Position numbers and translations under genes: made by a program. Under the pieces are notes generated by a model. It was given only the letters and a program-made list of their open reading frames with translations, did not search any database and was not told where the DNA came from. From assembly GCF_019972295.1 (NCBI RefSeq), contig NZ_BLJA01000001.1, positions 2,794,158 through 2,858,157 of the forward strand: a stretch of 64,000 bases of DNA. Direction: 5' to 3'. Source of the DNA: Geobacter sp. AOG2 (GTDB lineage: Bacteria > Desulfobacterota > Desulfuromonadia > Geobacterales > Pseudopelobacteraceae). Position 1 is the first letter of the stretch, and every line of letters begins with the position of its first letter. Below are positions 8,600 through 16,804 of the stretch, in pieces.

Positions 8600-9583
8600 T
8601 CACAGCCAGTCGGTCAGCATCACGCCCACCCCGATCCGGTTGTTGGAATGATTGTAATCCACCAGGCTCTCGCCATAGCCGTTGAAGTACTGGACATACC
8701 CCCGCAGCTTCTTGTGGAGCGGAAAGCTCCAATCCACCTGCACCGCCCCCTTGTTGCCCTCGGCGCGCAGGTTGTTGCGCAACAACAGCGTCAGGGTGTG
8801 CTGTTGCAGCTTGTGCAGGATGCGCAGCTCCCCGTAGCCGTAATACCGCTCCATATGGGGATTGTCGTCGTCCGCCGCGCTCTCGGGGATGCGGAACCAC
8901 GGCCTGATGTTGACATAGGTCCGGTCCGAACCGAACACCATGTTGGCGTCGATGCGGTTCCAACTGCGGGAAAGCGGCTTGGACCGCCCGTTGGACTGGT
9001 GGTTGAAGCCGACGGTGATGATCTTGCTGGTCACGCCCAACAGGGTGTAATTGGTGGTGAAGGCCAGAAAGGCCTCCGGTTCGAAATTGATCTCGCGGAA
9101 CGGGGCCGACGACCTGCTGTTGTAGGCCTGCCACAAGGCGAGTTGGCTGTAGGCGACAAAGAGGGTGCCGTTGTTGCCGAAGATGTTTTCCCAGAGCGGG
9201 GTCTTGATGCTCAGTTGAAACTTGACCTCCGCCTTGTCCAGGCTCTCGGCGTTGCCCGTCGCGTCGGAGTACACCTTGGCGTTGGGCGACGTGTTATAGG
9301 CCATGGGAAGCAGGTAGTTGGGCTTGTGGGGCATGATGGAAAACAGGGACTTCTTCACCTGGGTTTCCTGGCGCAGGCGCTGTTCCAGCGGGGAATCGTC
9401 GAGGGGCGGCGGGACCTGATCCGGCTCCGGGGATGGCGGCGCCGCGGGGAACAGGGGGAACACCGGGGGCGGAGCCGGGGTGGTACAGACCTCCGCGGCC
9501 CGGGCCGCGGCCGGCAGGCCCAGGGCAAGCAGGGTGAACAGCAGGACACGGACCATCGTTGCGCCGCCGGTGGACAGGGTCAT
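8600..9583 (-). CDS. pldA: Outer-membrane phospholipase A1 (OMPLA), 327 aa
   Basis: The ATG at 9583 has CAGGAGG 9 nt upstream; a signal peptide ends at ARA (residue 29). After a Pro-rich linker comes a 12-stranded barrel with the OMPLA signature: FVAYSQLALWQAYN, PFREINFEPEAF, GFNHQSNGRS and LSRSWNR. The catalytic triad is His195, Ser197 and Asn209, matching the H/S+2/N+14 spacing of the E. coli enzyme. The C-terminus YNHSNNRIGVGVMLTDWL ends in an aromatic/Leu barrel strand. It hydrolyses phospholipids that reach the outer leaflet, usually as a dimer with calcium when the membrane is disturbed. Confidence 0.92.
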   Translation of the reverse strand: MTLSTGGATMVRVLLFTLLALGLPAAARAAEVCTTPAPPPVFPLFPAAPPSPEPDQVPPPLDDSPLEQRLRQETQVKKSLFSIMPHKPNYLLPMAYNTSPNAKVYSDATGNAESLDKAEVKFQLSIKTPLWENIFGNNGTLFVAYSQLALWQAYNSRSSAPFREINFEPEAFLAFTTNYTLLGVTSKIITVGFNHQSNGRSKPLSRSWNRIDANMVFGSDRTYVNIRPWFRIPESAADDDNPHMERYYGYGELRILHKLQQHTLTLLLRNNLRAEGNKGAVQVDWSFPLHKKLRGYVQYFNGYGESLVDYNHSNNRIGVGVMLTDWL

Positions 9584-9773
9584 GGGGACAATCCTCCTGG
9601 GCGGAACAATACCACATAAAGGGGTGGTCACCGCAACGTATTTGCAATGCCCGGATACCGGGCCGGTAACAAATGCGCAACAAAGTCGTTTCAGCATCGG
9701 CACCCCATAACCTGCATGCTTTTGTTATAAATCCATAATCTTTTCACACTACCGATTATGGAGGGCAACAAGC

Positions 9774-10997
9774 ATGGATGCAGTAAAAAAGGGGCTCACG
9801 TGTGCAGCATTGACGATGGTCGCGGCATGTTCCGGCTTGGTGGCCGGCTGCGGCGGAGACAGCTCGGCGCAACCGGCCGCCCAGACGCAGATGATCTTTA
9901 CCTCCGACGCCCACTACGGCATCAAACGGCCCGCGGCGGGCTTCTTTAACGGTTACAGCAGCGGCTATCAGGTCAACGGCGCCATGGTCAGCGTCATGAA
10001 CACCATCTCCGACGTCACGACCCCCTGCGGCGACAGCGGGCTCAACGCCTGCCAGAGCGTCGGCCCCGTGGACTTCATCGTGGAAGGCGGCGATATCGCC
10101 AACCGTTCCGAAGGCGCCACCGGCAACCAGACCGCCGCCACCTCCTGGTCCCAGTTCAAGGCCGACTATATCGACGGCCTGACCTTGAGGAACAAATACG
10201 GCAGGCAGTCCTCGCTGTTCCTGATCCCCGGCAACCATGACGTATCCAATGCCATCGGCTTCTACAAGGCGCCCATGAACGCGGCGGACGGGTCCGGGCT
10301 GGATGCGACCTCGTATGTGCAGATCTACAACCTGATGATGAGCCCGGCCACCGCCCTGACGAACGCGGCATTCGTGGGAGCCAGTCCCAGCGCCGCCACC
10401 GCCGCGGCCAGCTATCTCAGCAACAGGATTAACTACTCCAAGGATATCAACGGCGTCCACTTCGTGTTCATCACCATGTGGCCCGACAGCACCGCCCGCG
10501 CCTGGATCGATAACGACCTCAAGAACGTGGCCGCCACGACCCCGGTCATCCTCTTCGCCCACGACCAGCCGGACATCGAGACCAAACACCTGACCAACCC
10601 CAACGGCACCCACGACATCAACGCCACGGACAAATTCGAGAACATGGTCACGGATGTTGCCGCCAGCGCCACCACCTCCGGCACCAGCACCACCGAGCAG
10701 CGGGCCATGGTGGCGTGGCTGAAGACCCACAAGAACATCGTGGCCTACTTCCACGGCAACGACCATATCAACGGCACCTACACCTACACCGGGCCGGACA
10801 ACGACATCAGTCTGAACGTGGTACGCGTCGATTCCCCCATGAAGGGCTCGCTCTCGGCAACGGACCCGTCCAAACTCACTTTCAAGGTGGTCACCATCGA
10901 CGCCGCCGCCCAGAAGATGACAGTGCGGGACTACCTGTGGTACACCAAGCGCTGGGGCGCCACCACCAACATCTCCCTGGTCCCCCGCACCAACTAG
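9774..10997 (+). CDS. Calcineurin-like metallophosphoesterase lipoprotein, 407 aa
   Basis: ATG at 9774 after ATGGAGGGC. A lipoprotein signal ends LVAGC (Cys26). The metallophosphoesterase motifs are all visible: SDAH (44-47), GGDIAN (105-110), PGNHD (152-156), an AHD element (LFAHDQPD) and the late HGNDH. These bind a dinuclear metal centre and hydrolyse phosphoesters outside the cytoplasm, tethered to a membrane. The natural substrate is not clear; related extracytoplasmic enzymes act on nucleotides, phospholipids or DNA. Monocistronic, closed by the terminator at 11028-11053. Confidence 0.85.
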   Translation: MDAVKKGLTCAALTMVAACSGLVAGCGGDSSAQPAAQTQMIFTSDAHYGIKRPAAGFFNGYSSGYQVNGAMVSVMNTISDVTTPCGDSGLNACQSVGPVDFIVEGGDIANRSEGATGNQTAATSWSQFKADYIDGLTLRNKYGRQSSLFLIPGNHDVSNAIGFYKAPMNAADGSGLDATSYVQIYNLMMSPATALTNAAFVGASPSAATAAASYLSNRINYSKDINGVHFVFITMWPDSTARAWIDNDLKNVAATTPVILFAHDQPDIETKHLTNPNGTHDINATDKFENMVTDVAASATTSGTSTTEQRAMVAWLKTHKNIVAYFHGNDHINGTYTYTGPDNDISLNVVRVDSPMKGSLSATDPSKLTFKVVTIDAAAQKMTVRDYLWYTKRWGATTNISLVPRTN

Positions 10998-11027
10998 TCC
11001 GCCTCCCGCAGCCGCAGCGAAAACAAA

Positions 11028-11053
11028 AACCCGCACTGGAAACAGTGCGGGTT
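11028..11053 (+). terminator. Intrinsic terminator of the phosphoesterase gene
   Basis: ACCCGCACTG-GAAA-CAGTGCGGGT hairpin followed by TTTTTT on the plus strand. Confidence 0.9.
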
Positions 11054-11123
11054 TTTTATGCCGTGCCCCGGCCGGACGAGACTTTTTCCCTGCGGCAGGG
11101 ACCTTCCCGGTAGTGCGGGAGGA

Positions 11124-11390
11124 TCAGGCGGAAACGGAAAACAGGGAATGCAGAGCGGATTTCTCGGCAGTGCTTACGGGCTGGGAGGGTTTCGGCTTGG
11201 CGGGCGTCTCGCCCTCCGCCTGTGTCGAGGAGAGCGTGACCGTGTCCGTTTGCGCGGCGGCGGCCGCGTCGACCGTAGCGATCCTCGTCCGTTTCGGTTT
11301 ATTGGCTTTTTCCTCGGCCTGCTGCTTGCGCAATTGGGCGTATTCCGCCTCCAACTGCATGGCAGCGGCCTTACGCAAAGAGATGCTCAT
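11124..11390 (-). CDS. Small charged hypothetical protein, 88 aa
   Basis: ATG at 11390 overlaps the stop of a 52-aa gene upstream (ATGA), so translation is coupled and this start is well supported. The N-terminal half is a Lys/Glu/Gln-rich helix (LEAEYAQLRKQQAEEKANKP) likely to be coiled coil; the C-terminal half is low-complexity Thr/Ala/Pro. No known family recognised and no signal peptide or membrane segment. Confidence 0.5.
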   Translation of the reverse strand: MSISLRKAAAMQLEAEYAQLRKQQAEEKANKPKRTRIATVDAAAAAQTDTVTLSSTQAEGETPAKPKPSQPVSTAEKSALHSLFSVSA

Positions 11391-11545
11391 TTTATCGGTC
11401 CAGTGGGCTTCAAGATGTCGGAAAATTGTTCCGGTGCCATTAAAACATCTTCCTTGCGGTCAAAAATATGACTTATGGCCACCCGCTCATCCGGCGTGAC
11501 GCCCGTATATTGACTCTCTATTTCGACCACACGTTGCACGTCCAT
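11387..11545 (-). CDS. Small hypothetical protein, 52 aa, coupled to 11124-11390
   Basis: ATG at 11545 after ACAGGTGAAA. The product reads MDVQRVVEIESQYTGVTPDE, then RVAISHIFDRKEDVLMAPEQ and a short tail ending PTGPIK. It is acidic, soluble and helical in character. Its TGA overlaps the ATG of the next gene. Support comes from the ATGA coupling and coding-like composition; function unknown. Confidence 0.45.
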   Translation of the reverse strand: MDVQRVVEIESQYTGVTPDERVAISHIFDRKEDVLMAPEQFSDILKPTGPIK

Positions 11546-11811
11546 CCGCTTTTCACCTGTAATCCCGGTAGTATCGCCGCCCCGACATCGTTATGAGGCC
11601 ATTACTGTCATTCTGACTTACCAAAGATATTAGTGCAAACAGCCTGCCAACATGTCACCGCAGCAACAAAACCCGGAGATACGGCATTGGCCGCCTTGCG
11701 GATTTCTCTATCCTGTCGCCGGAATTCACCCGATGCGGCACTCCACTCCATGGCTCGGGATAAAACGAAAGGGGTAGCTTGCCATTCCGATCTTCAAGGA
11801 ATTAATTACAG
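11546..11811. other. Intergenic stretch without a recognised gene
   Basis: Between the coupled small genes and the terminator of the 503-aa gene I see no convincing coding frame, promoter pair or repeat. Confidence 0.4.
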
Positions 11812-11845
11812 AGAGGCCAAGATGGAACATTCCACCATGGCCTCT
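11812..11845. terminator. Long hairpin after the 503-aa secreted protein gene
   Basis: AGAGGCCA at one end pairs with TGGCCTCT at the other, with further partial pairing of GATGGAA with TTCCACC inside. There is only a weak T-run (TAATTAATT on the minus strand), so it may act as a terminator or as a 3' end stabiliser. Confidence 0.45.
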
Positions 11846-11905
11846 ATTGACATCCGATACGCGATATTTACGTTTTTCTCCGGGGAAGTGGTACGTTCTC
11901 TGCTT

Positions 11906-13417
11906 CTAGCGGCACGCCTTCAGCGCGATCCGTGTGTCGTCGATGTGTTTCTGGAGTCCTTGGGCGCTCTCCATCACGTTGCCGTTGATATCGTTCGCCT
12001 TTGCAAGCCGGTAGAAACTCGCGGCCCATTCGCTGCCGTTGTAAAGCTGCTTCAGTGAAATTTCCGTCAGGCCGATAATCGGAAGCTGATTTTTGACCCA
12101 CTTGCCGAAGATCCGGTTGGCCGCGGCGATCTTGCTGATATCCAGCAGCGTGTTAAGTTCTGGGCTCTCCGCCTGAAAGTACTTCCCCACTTTCGGGTCC
12201 GCCAGGATCTCCCTCACCTCCCCGTTGGAGGAGTTGAGTTGCGCGAGGAGCGCCGACATACCGTCCTTGACAAAGGTCTGCCAATCGTTCACCTGGCTTG
12301 CCAATTCCGCCGCCTTCCCCGACGACGAGAGGAGTTGCAGCCGTCGGATCTTCGCCTCCAGCGCCAGAATGTCCACACCTTCCGCCGCCATCCTGGAGGC
12401 GTTCCGGGTGTAGATCTCCTGCAACCGCTCCGCAGCCTTGCCCCTGTTGCCAAGGGCCTCCAGCAAGCCGCCTGTAAAATATTCGATACCGTCTTTTGCT
12501 GCATTCACCAGCGCGCCCCGGTTTGTGGCCTCCCACTCGGTCACCTGATCCTGAGCCAGAAGGATTGTCTTGTAAAATTTGCCGCGCTGTTCCAGGAAGG
12601 AGTCCAGCTTCCGGGAGAGGGCGACACAGTCGGGCGGCTCGATGATCGGCTCTCCCTCGCCCTTCGCCTGCTTTTTCTTCCGGGGAACCGGCTTCGTACC
12701 GTCCTCCTTCAGGTTGCCGGCAGTGTACGTAACTGCATTGCGCAGATCCACCACCCGCGGGTCGTTCTCCGGCGCCACCAGGAGCCGCAGGTCGGCTTCC
12801 GGCATCGTATCGCCGAAAAAGGAGGTGCCCCGGCCGGTCAGGGTGTCCACCGGCTTCGCGGACCCTCCCGCGGTGTCGAACGGTTGCCGGGCGGCGGCGG
12901 CCTGCGCCTCCGCCTCCCCGTCCAGCGTCTTGAAATCCAGACCGCCTCCGCTCTCCTTGAATCCCAGGGCGGACGTGCCCTCCAACCCCTTGTACGTCCC
13001 GAGCATCCGGTCACGTTCCGCCTGGAACTCCGCTTCCTCCGCCCGCCGCCGCTCTTCCGCCTTGCGGGCCGCCTTGACGGAGGCATCGTGTTGGTCCATG
13101 AGCGCCCGGAGAGCCGGGGAGCTTCCCTGATGCGGGGCGCTCATGTTGGAGATAAGCCCCTGGAAGATACCCCCGACGATCATGGATTTCATCTGCGCCT
13201 CTTGTGAAGCGGAGGAGGCGCGGGGCTTCGCTGCGGCTTTGCCGCCGCAATCCAGTTGGCCGCCGGAACAGGTGCACTTGTATCCCTGGTAGGCGAGGGC
13301 CTGCACCGACCCTTCGCAGTCCATCTTGGGACCATTGACCTGGGGGATGCCGGAGCCCGATGCAGAACCGGCGGCCAGAGCGAGCACCACCCCGCAAATC
13401 GCCGCGCGGCGCATCAT
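11906..13417 (-). CDS. Secreted coiled-coil hypothetical protein, 503 aa
   Basis: ATG at 13417 overlaps the TGA of the upstream gene (ATGA). A signal peptide ends near SASGS (about residue 22). A small Cys-rich segment follows (MDCEGSVQALAYQGYKCTCS, LDCGG; four Cys in all, likely disulfides), then a QMKSMIVGGIFQGLISNM helix, a charged coiled-coil (KAARKAEERRRAEEAEFQAE), a linker, and a long helical C-terminal half. No enzyme motif is recognised. The operon partner is a TPR-PDZ lipoprotein, suggesting a periplasmic assembly or trafficking role, but that is inference. Confidence 0.7.
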   Translation of the reverse strand: MMRRAAICGVVLALAAGSASGSGIPQVNGPKMDCEGSVQALAYQGYKCTCSGGQLDCGGKAAAKPRASSASQEAQMKSMIVGGIFQGLISNMSAPHQGSSPALRALMDQHDASVKAARKAEERRRAEEAEFQAERDRMLGTYKGLEGTSALGFKESGGGLDFKTLDGEAEAQAAAARQPFDTAGGSAKPVDTLTGRGTSFFGDTMPEADLRLLVAPENDPRVVDLRNAVTYTAGNLKEDGTKPVPRKKKQAKGEGEPIIEPPDCVALSRKLDSFLEQRGKFYKTILLAQDQVTEWEATNRGALVNAAKDGIEYFTGGLLEALGNRGKAAERLQEIYTRNASRMAAEGVDILALEAKIRRLQLLSSSGKAAELASQVNDWQTFVKDGMSALLAQLNSSNGEVREILADPKVGKYFQAESPELNTLLDISKIAAANRIFGKWVKNQLPIIGLTEISLKQLYNGSEWAASFYRLAKANDINGNVMESAQGLQKHIDDTRIALKACR

Positions 13418-14628
13418 ACGCTCGGTATCCGCAGGATAGTGAGGGTGACGGGATCCTTTACGTCCTTGCGCAGGATGTCGAGACGGACCGGAGCGCCCGG
13501 CTGGCCGTAGAGCCGCATCATCGCTTCACCGGCGTTGAGGCTCTTTACCGGCACCCCGTCGATGGCCAGTATTTCATCATCGTCCCTCAGCCCCGCCTCA
13601 TATGCCTCGGTTTCTTGGTCGAGACGCACGCCAAGATGCCCCTGCCATCCCTGTCCGACGACAGAGAAACCGCCAGCCCACCAGGAATACAGCCCCTTGT
13701 AGGAGACGCCGGGGCCGAGGCCGGCAGGCCCCAGCGGCCCATAGAGGACCTCTTCGACCCCTCTTTTGCCGGTGACCGTCACTCCCGAACAATAATCGTC
13801 CCCCAGGATCGCCAGTTGGGTTGACGCACTGAACGTGGTGACCTCATAGCGCAGGGTGATCTTCTTTTCCCGTTCGTTTATTTCACCGGCAACCTCGGCG
13901 GTATCCGGCGGGATCTGACACTTCTCGGCGGTGACGGGCCCGCGGCTCCAGGTTCCCGATAGCCGGCCGCCCCGCACCGTCAGATGGTGCTCGGCATGGG
14001 CGCGTTGAGAAATGGGAATGCTCCCGACCAGGGTATAGGTGGAGTGCGCCTCCTCCTCGGTCACTCTCCGCTGGTCGGTCTTGAGGACAATGCCGTTGCC
14101 CTCCATGGCCAAGACGTACCAGGCGCCGGTGGAGGCGACCCAGGAACCCGCCCGCCCCTTCTCCCGGGCAATCTGTTCCTGGCGAAACTCAAGCTTCACG
14201 ATCTCGTCGCGCACCTTCTGAGCGTCTTCCGCCCCCGGCGCAACCGCAAGATACTGCCGGTAACTGGCAATCGCATCGTCATACCGCCCCAGTTGGGTCT
14301 GCACCTTGCCGAGATTGAACCAGGCGCTGCCGAGCTGGGGGGAGATATCGGCGGCAGCCAGAAATTCCTCCTCGGCCAAGGCCAGTTCTTCGGGCGACTT
14401 CGCCATCTCGATGGCGGCCATCCCGCGCAGCATGTGCTTTCTGGCATCCTCGGGCGTTCCCACGGTTTTGATCCGCGGCGGCGGGGAGGGTTTCGTAGCG
14501 GCAACGGCGGCGGCTTGTGCGCGTTCCGCCTTACGCTCCGCAAGCGTCTTTTTCGGGGGAACCGTGGCGCATCCCGCCACCACAAGCGTCAGTGTCAGCA
14601 CCAGTACCGCCGGCCATCCTCTTCGCAT
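13414..14628 (-). CDS. Lipoprotein with TPR and C-terminal PDZ domain, 404 aa
   Basis: ATG at 14628 after GGAGGAGG. The lipobox is LVVAGC (Cys19). Residues about 60-155 carry TPR-like helices (LGSAWFNLGKVQTQLGRYDD, AIASYRQYLAVAPGAED). The middle (about 165-320) is beta-rich and unassigned. Residues about 325-400 form a PDZ domain (HLGVRLDQETEAYEAGLRDD, DEILAIDGVPVKSLNAGEA) that may bind C-termini of other periplasmic proteins. It overlaps the 503-aa secreted protein gene by 4 nt, so the two are made together. No protease domain is present, unlike most PDZ proteins of the envelope. Confidence 0.75.
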   Translation of the reverse strand: MRRGWPAVLVLTLTLVVAGCATVPPKKTLAERKAERAQAAAVAATKPSPPPRIKTVGTPEDARKHMLRGMAAIEMAKSPEELALAEEEFLAAADISPQLGSAWFNLGKVQTQLGRYDDAIASYRQYLAVAPGAEDAQKVRDEIVKLEFRQEQIAREKGRAGSWVASTGAWYVLAMEGNGIVLKTDQRRVTEEEAHSTYTLVGSIPISQRAHAEHHLTVRGGRLSGTWSRGPVTAEKCQIPPDTAEVAGEINEREKKITLRYEVTTFSASTQLAILGDDYCSGVTVTGKRGVEEVLYGPLGPAGLGPGVSYKGLYSWWAGGFSVVGQGWQGHLGVRLDQETEAYEAGLRDDDEILAIDGVPVKSLNAGEAMMRLYGQPGAPVRLDILRKDVKDPVTLTILRIPSV

Positions 14629-14975
14629 AATGATCCTCCTCCAGCATAAGGTCTACGAACGCACCAGTAGGGAACGCCGCACTTCCCAGGACCGAAAACA
14701 TCCCGAGACGCCACATCGAAGCCGGCAAATAGTGCCATACCATATCGCTTGTTGATTATATGAGATTGGCTGGCCCGATAACCGCTCCAAAGGCACTACC
14801 CGGATGATTGAAGAGGAACAAACTTCCGCGCTGCCCTTGCGAGCCCAGCCTTCCACGCCAAGAGGAGCTTTATGAAACTTTACCCCTAAATCGACACGTA
14901 TACAAGTCTCTACTACCCCGCAAGTGGTGAAAAAACTGTGGGATGGCAGGGTTTATTCCATTACTTACAAAAGCC
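14629..14975. other. Intergenic stretch without a recognised gene
   Basis: About 350 bp upstream of the tautomerase promoter. I see only a tiny frame after AAGAGGAG (5 codons) and no structured element; nothing else can be supported. Confidence 0.4.
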
Positions 14976-15019
14976 TTGCTTCTCTTTTAGTAGCATGCTA
15001 TAAAATCAATAGCGCGCTA
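14976..15019 (+). promoter_or_regulatory. Promoter with two 10-bp palindromes
   Basis: TTGCTT (14976-14981), 17 bp, TATAAA (14999-15004). The palindrome TAGCATGCTA (14991-15000) overlaps the -10 and a second, TAGCGCGCTA (15010-15019), covers the start point; they are 19 bp apart from start to start. This looks like a repressor site pair, most simply for the HxlR regulator at 15334. Confidence 0.55.
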
Positions 15020-15044
15020 CAAATTACATAGCAAGGAGATCATC

Positions 15045-15245
15045 ATGCCGGTCATCACTATTGACATGGGAAAAACGGACGTGGAACGGAAGAAGGCCCT
15101 GATCAAAAACTTGACAAAAACCGCCGCAGAGGTCACAAATATCCCCGCAGAAAAGTTCACGGTTTTGATCAATGAACTGGACGGCACCAACATCGGGGTT
15201 GGCGGTCTGACCCTCGCCGAGATCAAGGCGGCGCAGGCTCGCTAA
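15045..15245 (+). CDS. 4-oxalocrotonate tautomerase family protein, 66 aa
   Basis: ATG at 15045 after CAAGGAG. The product begins MPVITIDMG; after Met removal Pro1 is the catalytic base of the 4-OT/MIF superfamily. Length and the ERKKALIKNLTKTAAEVTNI helix fit the short 4-OT subunit, which forms hexamers and moves protons in enol/keto substrates. The physiological substrate is not known. Its promoter has two palindromes and the gene is followed by an HxlR regulator, so it is probably an inducible stress or detoxification gene. Confidence 0.88.
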   Translation: MPVITIDMGKTDVERKKALIKNLTKTAAEVTNIPAEKFTVLINELDGTNIGVGGLTLAEIKAAQAR

Positions 15246-15333
15246 CCGGAACCGGGCACCGATTCCGGCGGTCCGCGGCAGCCCGGATCGGTGCCCGTTC
15301 TTCCCCACCCCAAAAAGGAGACAGCCGCTCCCC

Positions 15334-15720
15334 ATGTCCATTCCAAGCCCCGGAAAAAAGGTACGCGGATCTCTCTCCGGTACCCCGATCAACGCCCTGT
15401 TCGACCTTTTGGGCCGCCGCTGGGCGCTGGGCATCCTGTGGAACCTGGAAAACGGCCCCTGCACGTTCCGCAGCTTGCAGGAACGTTGCGGCGACATCTC
15501 CCCCTCCATCCTCAATAGCCGCATCAAGGACCTGCGCGAGGCGGACCTGGTGGAAAAGACCCTCGATGGGTATGTGTTGACGCGGCGGGGCAAGGAACTG
15601 CGCGCAATCATCCTGCCGCTGGGGAAATGGTCCGCCGTGTGGTCGAAAGAGGTCTTCGACTACATTAAGCCGGGCCTGCTCGAAGAGCCGGAGCCGGTCG
15701 ATCCTCCGGAATCCCGCTAG
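15334..15720 (+). CDS. HxlR-family transcriptional regulator, 128 aa
   Basis: A compact winged helix: INALFDLLGRRWALGILWNL, CTFRSLQERCGDISPSILNS and RIKDLREADLVEKTLDGYVL are the HxlR hallmarks. Three Cys are present (in NGPCTF and ERCG and elsewhere), but the N-terminal sensing Cys of QorR-type members is missing. ATG at 15334 has AAGGAG rather far upstream (13 nt). It follows the tautomerase gene and likely represses the shared promoter at 14976-15019. Confidence 0.8.
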   Translation: MSIPSPGKKVRGSLSGTPINALFDLLGRRWALGILWNLENGPCTFRSLQERCGDISPSILNSRIKDLREADLVEKTLDGYVLTRRGKELRAIILPLGKWSAVWSKEVFDYIKPGLLEEPEPVDPPESR

Positions 15721-15738
15721 CCCCCTCGTCTTCCGACC

Positions 15739-16353
15739 CTATTTTTCCGAAAACGCCAGATGCACGCCCAACCCGGCAAATGCGGCGGCAAAACTGCGGC
15801 GCAGCCAAGACTGGACCGTCTTCGATTCTATGACGGCAGTTCGGAACGCATGGGCCAGCAGGCCATAGACCAGGAACACCGCAAAGGTCATGGCCATGAA
15901 GATGCCGCTGAGAAGCAGCAGTTGCAGGAAGGGGCTGCCCGAGCCGGGTTTGACGAATTGCGGCAGGAACGCCAGGAAGAAGATGGTCAGTTTCGGGTTG
16001 AGGATATTGAGCAGCAAGGCCTTTACCACCAGGGACAGGGCCGTGCTCCGCGGCGGCGTGTTCTCCAGGGCGAATGCGGAGGTGTCTTTCCAGGTCGCAT
16101 AGGCGATGTAGAACAGGTAGGCCACACCGGCGTACTTGAGCGTCTGGAACGCCAGCGCGCTGGCGTGCATGAGCGCGGTCAGGCCGAGGATGGTGGCGAG
16201 AAGGTGGGGGATGATGCCCGCCGTGCAGCCGAGTGCGGCATAGAAGCCGGCCCTGCGTCCCTGGGTGATCCCGGTGGAAACGGTGTAAATCACTCCCGTG
16301 CCGGGAATGAGTACGACGATGAGCGAGGTAATGAGGAATTCAACAGTGATCAT
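15739..16353 (-). CDS. LysE/RhtB-family amino-acid exporter, 204 aa
   Basis: Starts MITVEFLITSLIVVLIPGTG, which is the N-terminal RhtB signature (PGP/PGT in the first helix), after AAGGAG. Six hydrophobic segments are visible, with GRRAGFYAALGCTAGI in the second loop and LLNILNPKLTIFFLAFLPQF in the fourth to fifth helix, all typical of the family. It would export an amino acid or related metabolite across the inner membrane; the substrate cannot be read from sequence. It stands alone, convergent with the HxlR gene. Confidence 0.88.
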   Translation of the reverse strand: MITVEFLITSLIVVLIPGTGVIYTVSTGITQGRRAGFYAALGCTAGIIPHLLATILGLTALMHASALAFQTLKYAGVAYLFYIAYATWKDTSAFALENTPPRSTALSLVVKALLLNILNPKLTIFFLAFLPQFVKPGSGSPFLQLLLLSGIFMAMTFAVFLVYGLLAHAFRTAVIESKTVQSWLRRSFAAAFAGLGVHLAFSEK

Positions 16354-16429
16354 GTAGTATGCTCCTTAATAGGTATTAGGTGGCATGTAAAAATTGAGCT
16401 GCGGATAGGTACCTGTGCCATCTGTAACC

Positions 16430-16708
16430 TCACTTGTAAATGAAACTCGCATACATCAGCAGAATAGTAATTACAAGAGTGGCAACAAAAACGTAGCCAG
16501 CACCCGTCAAAAAAGGATCATTTAATTCAGCAGGTTTGCGCTTTATCATGAATTCAACAATTCGCGCGAGTTGTTTAGGCGATCCAAAGATTGTTTTATC
16601 TAACTCTAAACGGACGAAGACATCGCCATGCTTGTCTTTTAGCCTGACTAGGGTTACTACAAGTAGAATATTCATAATGACGATTACGGTCATCAAAACA
16701 GCAAACAT
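16430..16708 (-). CDS. Small two-helix membrane protein in a cassette, 92 aa
   Basis: ATG at 16708 after CAGGGA. Two membrane segments are visible (residues 1-20, FAVLMTVIVIMNILLVVTLV, and about 68-90, GYVFVATLVITILLMYASFI) around a soluble loop containing DVFVRLELDKTIFGSP. No family recognised. Base composition is clearly more AT-rich than the neighbours. It follows an attC-like site (16742-16803), which together with the next cassette suggests arrival by integron-type recombination. Confidence 0.6.
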   Translation of the reverse strand: MFAVLMTVIVIMNILLVVTLVRLKDKHGDVFVRLELDKTIFGSPKQLARIVEFMIKRKPAELNDPFLTGAGYVFVATLVITILLMYASFIYK

Positions 16709-16741
16709 TCCCTGATTTCCATTTCAATCAGTATTTGATCT

Positions 16742-16803
16742 ACTCAACGGCGTCGGCCTTGACCGGCGACGTTAGGCGTCCGCGTCTGAGGACGTGGTTG
16801 GGT
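16742..16803 (-). repeat. attC-like recombination site 1 (candidate)
   Basis: On the minus strand the 62-bp segment begins ACCCAAC and ends GTTGAGT, fitting RYYYAAC...GTTRRRY. The arms continue as similar inverted sequence (CACGTCC against GGCGTCGG). It starts one base after the stop of the 129-aa gene and ends 33 bp before the 92-aa gene, as expected for a cassette boundary. Confidence 0.45.
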
Positions 16804-16804
16804 G

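Noticed and set aside
9756-11036. 426-aa minus-strand open frame
   Set aside because: Antisense of the metallophosphoesterase; Gly/Val-rich product typical of mirror frames.
14866-14889. Five-codon frame after AAGAGGAG (MKLYP) as a leader peptide
   Set aside because: No attenuator hairpin or run of regulatory codons is present nearby, so a leader role cannot be supported.
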